Source of the DNA: Singulisphaera sp. GP187
GTDB lineage: Bacteria; Planctomycetota; UBA1135; UBA2386
Reading direction: 5' to 3'
Assembly: GCA_945871815.1 (NCBI GenBank)
Contig: CAMBXM010000015.1
Location: 1 to 40,936 of the forward strand
DNA: 40,936 bases
The notes under the pieces are model-generated. The model was not told the origin of the DNA, searched no databases, and worked only from the letters and a program-made list of their open reading frames with translations. Both the position numbers and the translations under genes were made by a program. Position 1 is the stretch's first letter, and every line of letters begins with the position of its first letter. This document shows, piece by piece, positions 20,065-27,067 of this stretch.

Positions 20065-21309
20065 TCAGCGCTTCTGCCCGCTCCCTTCAGCCTTGACTGG
20101 CGCCTGATCCGCGCCGGCTTCGGTGCGAGCGGGTGTCATGGGGGCCACTGAGAGTCCCTCCTGCTCCAAGGTCGCAAGCCATGCGGGCCACAGGCTCGGG
20201 TCGGCGCCAGGGTCCTTGGACCCGAGTTTCGCTAGCGCACTGCGATAGGCGCGCACCACGCGGACGCGCTCGATCGTGATGTTCTGGACCGCGACGTCGA
20301 GTACCGAGCCACTGTGCAGCACGTCGATCTTGGGGTCAGCGATGAAGGAGCCCGAGGCGACCTCCACGTCGAAGTCGCGGACGTAGGCTTGGGACTGAAG
20401 AAACGCGACGTGGGCTCGGTTGTGACCGTTGCCGCCGCCGGCGAGCGCAACGCCTGCTTTGGGGCCAGCGAGGACGAGGGCGCGGAGAGCGGTGACGTCA
20501 CCGAGCGCTTCGTAGGCCGCTGCTGTCCGAACGCGAACCTCAGCCGAGGAGTGCTCGAGGCCTGGGGCGAGGTACTCGACCGCCGCGTGCGAGAGCCCGA
20601 GATCGCGACTCATCCGCATCGCCGCCGTGCGCACGGCGGCGTCAGAGTCGAGGATCGCGGTGCGCCATGCAAATGCGTCGTTGCCGCCGGTGCCGCGATG
20701 CAAGAGTGCTGCGATCGCCAGTTCGCGCCGGTCGCGATCGCTGTTGCGGCGGGCCTCGAGGCGCAGGTCTTTGTCGGCATTCGGCTCGCGCGCGAGCAGT
20801 GCGACACGGGCCTGTTGTTTGCCGAGGCCATCGTTGCGGCGGTGGCCCCGCAGCAGTTCGCGAACGCGCACGTCGGTGTCGGCAGTCCGGTACTTGCGGG
20901 GCATCAACTCGGGTTCGAGCTGGGTGAGGAAGTCATCGATGCGACGCTGGAGCCGATCGCGATCGCTGGCGGGTGCGGCGAGGACGACGTCGAGGTGCTG
21001 CCACATCTCGGACTCCAGCGCCCAGACATGTGCCTGCAGCGCCAGTTGCAATTGCGCGAACGGCGACTCCGACTGTCCTCGGGCCAGCTCGAGCAGGCGT
21101 TGCTTCAGCGCGGCTTCGGGAGTGCGCTCGACCACGTCGGTGGTCGCCACTCGTACCACGCCGTCGCGAGTGGCAACCGCGAGGACCTCCTTCTCGTCGG
21201 TCACCTTGCCGTAGAGCACACGTCCGTCGCGCAACCGGACTTCGTCGGCGTGCAGGCGTGCTAGGGGAACGAGGAATAGCAACGACAACACGCTGGTGAG
21301 GTGCTTCAT
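20065..21309 (-). CDS. Secreted HEAT-like repeat protein
   Basis: 414 residues from the ATG at 21309, where a signal peptide begins (MKHLTSVLSLLFLVPLARLHA); the frame remains open upstream to about 21501 but without coding character. Mature residues 21-70 form a small beta module (EVRLRDGRVLYGKV...VLAVATRDGVVRVATTDV) like that of the secreted protein at 5627-7213. The middle holds helical repeats with HEAT-type pattern (RDRRELAIAALLHRG, SDAAVRTAAMRMSRDLG, SAEVRVRTAAAYEALGD). These usually serve as protein-binding scaffolds. The last third (ASGSFIADPKIDVLHSGSVLDV) is beta-rich. No catalytic motif is seen. It precedes gnd by 61 bp, so co-transcription is possible though functionally unexpected. 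Confidence 0.78.
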   Translation of the reverse strand: MKHLTSVLSLLFLVPLARLHADEVRLRDGRVLYGKVTDEKEVLAVATRDGVVRVATTDVVERTPEAALKQRLLELARGQSESPFAQLQLALQAHVWALESEMWQHLDVVLAAPASDRDRLQRRIDDFLTQLEPELMPRKYRTADTDVRVRELLRGHRRNDGLGKQQARVALLAREPNADKDLRLEARRNSDRDRRELAIAALLHRGTGGNDAFAWRTAILDSDAAVRTAAMRMSRDLGLSHAAVEYLAPGLEHSSAEVRVRTAAAYEALGDVTALRALVLAGPKAGVALAGGGNGHNRAHVAFLQSQAYVRDFDVEVASGSFIADPKIDVLHSGSVLDVAVQNITIERVRVVRAYRSALAKLGSKDPGADPSLWPAWLATLEQEGLSVAPMTPARTEAGADQAPVKAEGSGQKR

Positions 21310-21370
21310 GGGCGAGTGGATCTGGCGGCAGCAATGGCCGGGCGGGAGATTGCGGTGGGCAGAGGGGCTC

Positions 21371-21385
21371 CGATCCGTAGGATCG
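21371..21385. promoter_or_regulatory. Palindrome CGATCC-GTA-GGATCG in a divergent intergenic region
   Basis: A perfect 6+3+6 inverted repeat lies in the 167-bp spacer between two divergently transcribed genes for secreted proteins, the usual position for an operator acting on both. No clear -35/-10 pair accompanies it. A 6-bp arm can arise by chance in GC-rich DNA. Confidence 0.3.
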
Positions 21386-21476
21386 ACCGAAGTCCGGCAT
21401 CCCGCACCTTTCTGAGGTTTGCTGCTGACGCGGGCCCTGGCATGGGGTCGGGCGTGCAGCGGCGCCGCGCGCAAGC

Positions 21477-22394
21477 ATGAACCGTACCGCGAAACGCACA
21501 CTTCACGCCGTGTCGCTCCCCGTTCTGGCCGTCATGGCCGTTCTGGCCCCGCTGCGGCAAGGCTCGGCCCAGGATGTCGCCGAGAAGCCCCAAGCTTCGG
21601 TGGCAACGGTGCTTGTGGACGCACTGCGCGCAACCGAAGCGCGCGTGCACTCGGTGCGCCTCGAACTCGAGACGAGCGGTCGAATGCAGGGCGGACTGTC
21701 CTTCTCGACCCGCGGTTCCCTTCGTGTCCTGCGCACAGAACAAGGCCGCGCGGCGGCTATGCACTCGGTAGTCGAGTTCGACTTTGCCGACGGGCTCGGT
21801 GGCAGCATGGAGACTCTGACGACCGACGATGGCGTCGTCGTGCTCCAGCAGGACCCGACCTTCGGCGAGGTCTGTGTGCGAATCGACAAGGCGATCGTGG
21901 GGGATCTCGAATGGGCCGGCATGGTGCTCGAGAAGACGGACCTGCCGTTCCAAGGCGATCCCCGCGGCTCAGCACCGCTCGGCAGTGCGATGCTCAGCGA
22001 TCTTGCACTCCGCTTCGATCTCCAGCCAATCGAGAGGCCCGCGGACCCAGCACGCAACGGTCGCTGGTTTGGTGGCGATCGTCTCAAGGCCGCCAAGATC
22101 GAGGAGGCGGGCAACGAGCTTCCGATCAGCGATCGCGTCGAAGTGTTCGTGCGCGAAGCGGACAACGCGTTGCTCGAGGTCGTGCATCTCCGCGCCGGAG
22201 AGATCGTCCAGCGCATCCATGTGAAGTTGCTCGTGCTGGACGAGCCGATGCCACTCGATTCGTTCCGCATGCGTGACCCCAGCAAGAAGCCGCGCGATGT
22301 GAAGGACCATCCGCCGATGTGGCAACAGATCGAGCAGGTGCTGGAGCGGGCGATGGCGAGGGCGGGGGGCGAACTGCGGCCCAGCAAGCGCTGA
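21477..22394 (+). CDS. Secreted protein of unknown function (LolA-like appearance)
   Basis: 305 residues. Signal peptide about 1-32 (hydrophobic core LPVLAVMAVLAPL, likely cut after GSAQ). The mature chain opens with a helix (SVATVLVDALRATEAR) and continues as alternating strands (SVRLELETSGRM, GSLRVLRTE, METLTTDDGVVVLQQ). This is the general look of the half-barrel fold of LolA/LolB-like periplasmic carriers, but no diagnostic motif confirms it. The C terminus is helical and basic. It is divergent from the HEAT-like gene and converges on prfC with 32 bp between stops. Function unknown; the fold suggestion is weak. Confidence 0.75.
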   Translation: MNRTAKRTLHAVSLPVLAVMAVLAPLRQGSAQDVAEKPQASVATVLVDALRATEARVHSVRLELETSGRMQGGLSFSTRGSLRVLRTEQGRAAAMHSVVEFDFADGLGGSMETLTTDDGVVVLQQDPTFGEVCVRIDKAIVGDLEWAGMVLEKTDLPFQGDPRGSAPLGSAMLSDLALRFDLQPIERPADPARNGRWFGGDRLKAAKIEEAGNELPISDRVEVFVREADNALLEVVHLRAGEIVQRIHVKLLVLDEPMPLDSFRMRDPSKKPRDVKDHPPMWQQIEQVLERAMARAGGELRPSKR

Positions 22395-22408
22395 GAAAGG
22401 CGCCAGAT

Positions 22409-22438
22409 TCCTCAGCCTTCTTCTCCTCAGCCTTCTTC
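22409..22438. repeat. Two perfect 15-bp tandem copies at the prfC 3' end
   Basis: TCCTCAGCCTTCTTC occurs twice in succession (22409-22423 and 22424-22438). The second copy contains the prfC stop codon and its last acidic codons; the first lies just past the stop. The duplication therefore does not lengthen RF3. It looks like a recent slippage event. Confidence 0.8.
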
Positions 22439-24010
22439 CTCGGTCGGCGGGTGCTCGAGCAGTTCGAGTCCTTTGTAGCGCGACTTCGCGTAGTCGATCT
22501 CGAACTCACTGTGGAACAGGGCGACGAACCGGCCGGCCTCGTCCTTGACGACCATTGGCAGGATCTCGAGTACTTCGTCGGTCACGTTCAGTACCCAACG
22601 CGCGCGCGACCACGGCTTTCGGTCCATGCGCAGTTGCACGTTGTATTCATTCTCCAGGCGCCATTGGAACACCTCGAGCTGTAGCTCGCCGATGACGCCG
22701 AGGATGGCCTCGCGCGCACCGTGTCGCGGCCAGAACGTCTGCACTACGCCCTCCTCGCCGAGTTGCGCCAGACCCTTGCCGAAGCTCTTCGACATCGACG
22801 GTTCCTTCGGCGCCACCTGCGCGAAGATCTCGGGTGCGAAGCGCGGGAAGTTGCGCACCTGGAACGTCGGGCCACCGCTGAGGACATCGCCGACGCGGAA
22901 CAACCCCGGATTGATCAGGCCGATCACGTCACCGGGCCAAGCGTCCTCGATCGAGACGCGCTCCTGGCCGAAGAATCGATGCGGATGCGACAGGCGGACA
23001 TCGCGGCCCATGCGCAGGTGTTTGGCCGCCATTCCGCGCTCGAAATGTCCCGACGTCACGCGCAGGAACGCGATGCGGTCGCGGTGCATTTTGTCCATGT
23101 TCGCCGCGACCTTGTAGACGAAGCCGCTGAAGAACGGGGCGTCGGGCTGCACTTCGCCGTCGAGCGTCGGCAGGGGGCCTGGTGCGGGCGCGATCTCGAG
23201 GAACCGCTGGAGGATGTTCTCGACGCCGAAGTTGGTCAGCGCCGAACAGAAGAACATCGGCGACTGCTGCTGCGCCCGGAACTTCTCCATCGTGAACGGC
23301 TCCACGCAGGTCTCGACCATGTCGAGGTCCTCGAGCAGTTGCAGATGCGCCTTCTCGCCGAGCATCTCCGTGAGCTTTGGGTCATCGGGACCGGCAGTCA
23401 GCACGCCGGCACGCGTGGCGTTGTGCGCTGTCCGTTCGAACAGGAACACTTCCTTGTCACGCAGCGAGTAGACGCCGCGGAAGTTCTCGCCCGAGCCGAT
23501 CGGCCACGTGGCCGGGATCATCGTGATGCCGAGAATCTTCTCGACCTCGTCCATCAGGTCGAGCGCCGCGCGCGCCGGTCGGTCCATCTTGTTGACCACC
23601 GTCACGATCGGAATGCCGCGGTCGCGGCAGACCTTGAACAGCTTCTTGGTCTGGGGTTCGACGCCTTTGGCGGCATCGATCAGCATCAGTGCAGCGTCGG
23701 CGGCGACCAGCGTGCGATACGTGTCCTCGCTGAAGTCCTGGTGGCCCGGCGTGTCGAGCAGGTTGACGCAATGGCCTTGGTACTCGAATTGGAGCGCTGA
23801 GGAAGTGATCGAGATTCCACGTTTCTTCTCGAGCTCCATCCAGTCGGATGTCGCGTGGGCACCGCCGCGCCGCGCCTTCACCGAGCCAGCTTCACGAATC
23901 GCTCCGCCGTAGAGCAGCAGCTTCTCGGTGAGGGTGGTCTTGCCGGCGTCTGGGTGGGAGATGATCGCGAACGTGCGCCGGCGTGCGATCTCGTGCGTCA
24001 GTTCGGCCAT
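22427..24010 (-). CDS. prfC: Peptide chain release factor 3
   Basis: 527 residues, matching the RF3 norm of about 525-530. The GTPase domain has G1 SHPDAGKTT (18-26), switch I with the RF3-typical VKARRGGAHATSDWMELEK block (44-62), RGISITSS (64-71), G3 DTPGHQDFSEDTYR (86-99) and G4 NKMDRP (140-145). The ATSDWM and GISITSS forms distinguish RF3 from EF-G and LepA. Domains II and III follow, with PFFSGFVYKVAANMD and the C-terminal RWVLNV region. RF3 uses GTP to eject RF1/RF2 from the ribosome after peptide release. It is a single gene, convergent with the upstream secreted protein and divergent from the apbE-like operon across a 402-bp spacer. Confidence 0.97.
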   Translation of the reverse strand: MAELTHEIARRRTFAIISHPDAGKTTLTEKLLLYGGAIREAGSVKARRGGAHATSDWMELEKKRGISITSSALQFEYQGHCVNLLDTPGHQDFSEDTYRTLVAADAALMLIDAAKGVEPQTKKLFKVCRDRGIPIVTVVNKMDRPARAALDLMDEVEKILGITMIPATWPIGSGENFRGVYSLRDKEVFLFERTAHNATRAGVLTAGPDDPKLTEMLGEKAHLQLLEDLDMVETCVEPFTMEKFRAQQQSPMFFCSALTNFGVENILQRFLEIAPAPGPLPTLDGEVQPDAPFFSGFVYKVAANMDKMHRDRIAFLRVTSGHFERGMAAKHLRMGRDVRLSHPHRFFGQERVSIEDAWPGDVIGLINPGLFRVGDVLSGGPTFQVRNFPRFAPEIFAQVAPKEPSMSKSFGKGLAQLGEEGVVQTFWPRHGAREAILGVIGELQLEVFQWRLENEYNVQLRMDRKPWSRARWVLNVTDEVLEILPMVVKDEAGRFVALFHSEFEIDYAKSRYKGLELLEHPPTEEEG

Positions 24011-24148
24011 GGACGGGGGGCGAACACGTTACGCGTTGCGTCCGCTGTGGCAAGGCAGCGGTGCAGACGAGTGCGCGGGAGGTGGGAACAGCACGTACTT
24101 GCACCGGCGGGGATGCTCATGACCGCGCGGACTGGCGACGACGGTGCG

Positions 24149-24199
24149 GCGAAGGCGACAGGGATGCGAAGGCGACAGGGATGCGAAGGCGACAGGGAT
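24149..24199. repeat. Three perfect tandem copies of a 17-bp unit
   Basis: The unit GCGAAGGCGACAGGGAT is repeated at 24149-24165, 24166-24182 and 24183-24199 without a mismatch. Related GGCGACAG text appears once more downstream (about 24223-24231). It is a small minisatellite in the upstream region of both flanking operons. Copies directly abut, so it is not a CRISPR array. A 17-bp unit breaks reading frame, consistent with a non-coding location. Confidence 0.9.
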
Positions 24200-24305
24200 G
24201 ACGAGCTTGCGACGAATCGGGACGGCGACAGACGGTAAGAGTGGGTTCCCAACTGGCCGGCGAGTGAGTTCGAGCAACGGCGGTTCTGGGCAAAGTGCGC
24301 ACTCG

Positions 24306-24329
24306 CCGCGGAATCCGAGGATTCTGCGG
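24306..24329. promoter_or_regulatory. 24-bp palindrome upstream of the apbE-like operon
   Basis: CCGC-G-GAATCC-GA-GGATTC-T-GCGG is symmetric except for one G/T pair. It lies 84 bp before the apbE-like ATG. Location and symmetry suit a dimeric repressor site; an RNA hairpin is also possible. No family of regulator can be named. Confidence 0.4.
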
Positions 24330-24412
24330 GGTGTTCGCGACGACGCCATCGGCCGACGTGTCGCCTGCCGCCGCTGGCGCCTTGCGACACCACTTCTAGC
24401 CTCCGCGTCTGC

Positions 24413-25936
24413 ATGTGCATCCCGAAGCTACTCCTCTGCTGCCTTCTCGCCGCCGTCCTGGGGCCGTCGACCCGCGCCCAGGATCGCGCCGCGCCCCCGG
24501 GTCCTCGATCGCAGGATCTGGTGCGGCTGCACCGCGACCACGTGATCGGTACGTCCCTGGACTTGGCGGTGCGCGCCGACGCGGCGCGCGCGAACGCCTT
24601 TCTGGCGGCGGTGCTGCTCGAGGTCGAATGTCTCGACGCAGTCTTTTCGAACTGGCGCGAAGACACTCCGGTTGCCGCGCTGCGCCGGGGGGAGACGGTC
24701 ACAAAGGCCCCGCCGGAGCTGATTGGTCTGCTGCAGCGCGCCGAGTTGCTGCGGCTCGACACCCGCGGCGCCTTCGACGTTCGCATTGGCGGCGTCTCGC
24801 GGTTGTGGCGCGAGGCGGTCGCCTCGGGCAAGCCGCCCGCGAGCGCCGCTCTGGACCAAGAACTGGCGGCGATGCGAAGTTCGGGCTTCACCATCGAGGT
24901 CGCGGCGGGCTCGATCGTGCCGAAGGGCTCGCTGCATCTCCTGCTCGATGGCGTTGCCAAGGGTGCGATTCTCGATGCCGCGATCGCCAGTGCGCGAAAG
25001 GCCTGCCCGGATGTGGTGGCGGCCCTGCTCGACATCGGTGGGGACCAGCTGGCCTTCGGCGCGCCCAGTGAGGGCCAGAAGTGGCAACTTGGTATCGCCG
25101 ACCCAAAGCAGCCCCAAGACAATCGGCGGGTGATGCTGCGAGTTGCGCTCGGCGCCCGTGCGGCCGCCACCAGTGGCGGCTACGCCCGCGGTTTCGAACT
25201 CGCGGGCAAGCACCACTCGCACATCCTAGATCCGGGCTTCGGGCAACCGGCGACAGGTGCGCTGCAGGCGACCGTGCTCGCCGCCGACGCGGCGACCGCC
25301 GACGCGCTGGCGACGGCGTTCTGCGTCCTCGCGCCAACGGAGTCGATGGCGATGGCGCGAACCACTGCCGGTATCGACTGCCTGATCCTCGACAAGGATG
25401 GCAAGCGGCACGTGACGCGCGGTTTCCAGGAGTTGCTCCTGAGTGCCGTCGAGGCGACCGGAGGTGCCGCGGCGAGCGTGTTCCAAAACGGCCAGGAGCT
25501 GGAGATCACGCTCGAACTGCCCAAGATGGACGCGCGGCGGTACGAGCGGCCGTACACAGCGGTTTGGGTCGAGAATGCAGCCGGAGAGCACGTGACGACG
25601 CTCGCTGTTTGGGGCCGCAATCGTCGCTGGGTCAGTGAGCTGACCAACTGGTGGAAGACCGACCTTTCGGCAAGCGACCGCGTCGACGCGATCGGTCGCG
25701 CATCACGTGGACCCGGTGAGTATCGCCTTGCGTGGGGGGGGCGCGATGACCTCGGGATGGCAGTGCCCGCCGGTGACTATACGGTCGTCATCGAAGTCTC
25801 ACGGGAGCACGGCGCGCACACCGTGGCGCGTCAGACGATTCGCTGTGGTGACTCCGAGCAGAGTGCGAAGATTGCAGGCAATCGCGAGCTGGCCGGTGCC
25901 TCGCTCCGCTACGGACCTCGACGGGAGGACGGATGA
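24413..25936 (+). CDS. Exported ApbE-type FAD:protein FMN transferase fused to a DUF2271 domain
   Basis: 507 residues. A signal peptide (about 1-22, LLLCCLLAAVLGPSTRAQ) precedes an ApbE domain (about 35-330). Its marks are LDGVAKG (178-184), LDIGGDQLAFG (206-216), TSGGYARGF (253-261), SHILDPGFGQPATG (269-282) and DALATAF (297-303). Family members use FAD and Mg2+ to attach FMN covalently to Thr in exported redox proteins. From about 360 a DUF2271-like domain follows: LEITLELP, RPYTAVWVENAAGEHVTTLAVWG, RWVSELTNWW, RGPGEYRLAWGGRDD and GDYTVVIEVSREHG. The two are usually separate genes. It overlaps the downstream PepSY-type gene by ATGA, so they are translated together. It probably acts outside the inner membrane. 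Confidence 0.88.
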   Translation: MCIPKLLLCCLLAAVLGPSTRAQDRAAPPGPRSQDLVRLHRDHVIGTSLDLAVRADAARANAFLAAVLLEVECLDAVFSNWREDTPVAALRRGETVTKAPPELIGLLQRAELLRLDTRGAFDVRIGGVSRLWREAVASGKPPASAALDQELAAMRSSGFTIEVAAGSIVPKGSLHLLLDGVAKGAILDAAIASARKACPDVVAALLDIGGDQLAFGAPSEGQKWQLGIADPKQPQDNRRVMLRVALGARAAATSGGYARGFELAGKHHSHILDPGFGQPATGALQATVLAADAATADALATAFCVLAPTESMAMARTTAGIDCLILDKDGKRHVTRGFQELLLSAVEATGGAAASVFQNGQELEITLELPKMDARRYERPYTAVWVENAAGEHVTTLAVWGRNRRWVSELTNWWKTDLSASDRVDAIGRASRGPGEYRLAWGGRDDLGMAVPAGDYTVVIEVSREHGAHTVARQTIRCGDSEQSAKIAGNRELAGASLRYGPRREDG

Positions 25937-26499
25937 GTTCGTCGTTTTGGCAGGTGCTGCGGACCATCCACATCCACCTGTCGCTCGCGAGCTTGGTCCT
26001 ATTGCTGTTCTTCGGCCTCACGGGCGTATTGCTCGTGCACGCCGAGGCCTGGGGACTCGACCTCGCGCAGGCAACGGAGAAGCACGGTACGATCGCCGCG
26101 GAAGTTGTCGCTGGCGACCGCCTCCAGGTGGTCGAAGCGCTGCGGCAGCAGGGTGCAGTCGGTGCGGTCACCGACTTCGACGACGGCGACGCGGAGATCC
26201 GCGTGACCTTCGAGCGACCCAGTCAGCGCTGCGATGCTCGCATCGACAAGACAACTGGCGTGTTCGACCTGAACATCGAGTCGCGCGGAGTCTTTGCGCT
26301 GTTTCTAGATTTGCACACCGGCAAGGGCGGCGACCTGTGGTGGATCGCCATCGACCTCGCTGGCGTGCTCTGGATGCTGGTTGCGATGACTGGACTGGTG
26401 CTCTGGCTGCAGTTGCAGAAGCGACGGCGTGTCGGCCTGTTCTGGCTGGGGGTTGGTTGCCTGGCAGGGCTCCTGTTGTTCGCGGCGCTAACGCCTTGA
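25933..26499 (+). CDS. PepSY-associated membrane protein
   Basis: 188 residues; the ATG overlaps the preceding stop. TM1 (about 10-34) has the PepSY_TM signature IHIHLSLASLVLLLFFGLTGVLLVH. A periplasmic PepSY-like region follows (about 45-130) with VVEALRQQG, AEIRVTFERPSQRCDARIDKTTG and LFLDLHTGKG. TM2 (about 135-158, GVLWMLVAMTGLVLWLQL) and TM3 (about 167-187) follow. Full-size relatives with four TMs act in ferric-siderophore reduction; this short form has three TMs. Its histidines near TM1 and the LHTG loop could bind heme (inference). Coupling to an ApbE-DUF2271 protein suggests trans-membrane electron delivery. Confidence 0.82.
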   Translation: MSSSFWQVLRTIHIHLSLASLVLLLFFGLTGVLLVHAEAWGLDLAQATEKHGTIAAEVVAGDRLQVVEALRQQGAVGAVTDFDDGDAEIRVTFERPSQRCDARIDKTTGVFDLNIESRGVFALFLDLHTGKGGDLWWIAIDLAGVLWMLVAMTGLVLWLQLQKRRRVGLFWLGVGCLAGLLLFAALTP

Positions 26500-26555
26500 C
26501 GACCATCGCCCCGCAGTCACCAAGGGGCTCGCGCTCGAGCGATCGGGGTCTTGCA

Positions 26556-26561
26556 GAGGAG
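26556..26561 (+). promoter_or_regulatory. Shine-Dalgarno GAGGAG before a disrupted gene
   Basis: GAGGAG lies exactly 7 nt before the ATG at 26569. The frame from that ATG stops after four codons, but coding-like sequence resumes immediately in the next frame, so this is taken as the original initiation site of the disrupted gene. Confidence 0.45.
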
Positions 26562-26568
26562 TTTGCCC

Positions 26569-27067
26569 ATGCGCTGTCTGTAGCCCCGTCGTCCTTGGTG
26601 GCGTCGTTGCTCGCGCCCGCGAAGCTCGATTCGCGGCAGTTCCTGTTTCGCGACTACAAGATCGTGTCTTGCTCGACCCAGCAGCGCTGCGCATTACCGA
26701 ATCTTGGGAGGGCATCGAGCAGTTGGTCTTCGCGAGCTTCCTTGCGTACGCTGAAGGCCAGACTGGAATCCCGTTGTCTACCTTGCGACATCACGATGCG
26801 GCCCGCCACCCGGAGAGCGGGCGGTCGAGTTCGGTGCGATGCCCGTCGATCGCGAAGGCGAGGAGCTCGTGCCGGTCGAGCCGAAGCCTGCCGACGGTGG
26901 CAACCAGTGTTCGATGCAGCTGTCACAGGTCCGTGACGGAGTGTCACCTCCTCGTGGTGTTGGCGACGCCGCCACGCAAGCGCAGCCCTCTTGCGAGGTG
27001 GATTCAAGGCCCGCTATCGCCGTGGCGGCGCCAGTTGGTCCAGCATTTGATTGATCGCACGCGATGA
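26569..27067 (+). pseudogene. Frame-disrupted small gene between the PepSY-type gene and the outer-membrane barrel
   Basis: No single frame spans this 560-bp gap, yet codon choice is strongly coding-like in successive pieces: APSSLVASLLAPAKLDSRQF...DYKIV; then LLDPAALRITESWEGIEQLV...AEGQTGIPLSTL; then AVEFGAMPVDREGEELVPV; then ECHLLVVLATPPRKRSPLAR...LIDRTR. Breaks fall near 26582, 26667-26670, 26819-26821 (GGG) and 26938-26939 (GG), so one-base changes join the pieces into about 165 residues. Two features support one original gene: GAGGAG 7 nt before the ATG, and a final stop (27065-27067) that overlaps the next ATG as ATGA. The N terminus looks signal-like. I do not recognise the family. It is either a recent pseudogene or uncorrected sequence error. 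Confidence 0.5.

Larger units (their letters stand above)
24011..24412. other. 402-bp divergent spacer with no gene
   Basis: It separates prfC (minus) from the apbE-like operon (plus). I see no convincing coding frame: the long minus-strand frame across it is repetitive and arginine-rich, an antisense signature. It holds a three-copy 17-bp tandem repeat and a 24-bp palindrome, described separately. The promoters of both flanking genes should lie here, but no clear -35/-10 pair stands out. Confidence 0.6.

Noticed and set aside
22721-23800. 359-codon open frame on the plus strand
   Set aside because: Antisense to prfC, which has complete GTPase motifs.
24149-24199. Possible CRISPR array
   Set aside because: Copies abut without spacers and no cas gene is present; it is a tandem repeat.
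23998-25170. 390-codon open frame on the minus strand across the prfC-apbE spacer
   Set aside because: Mostly antisense to the ApbE domain, and its remaining part is the translated 17-bp repeat.
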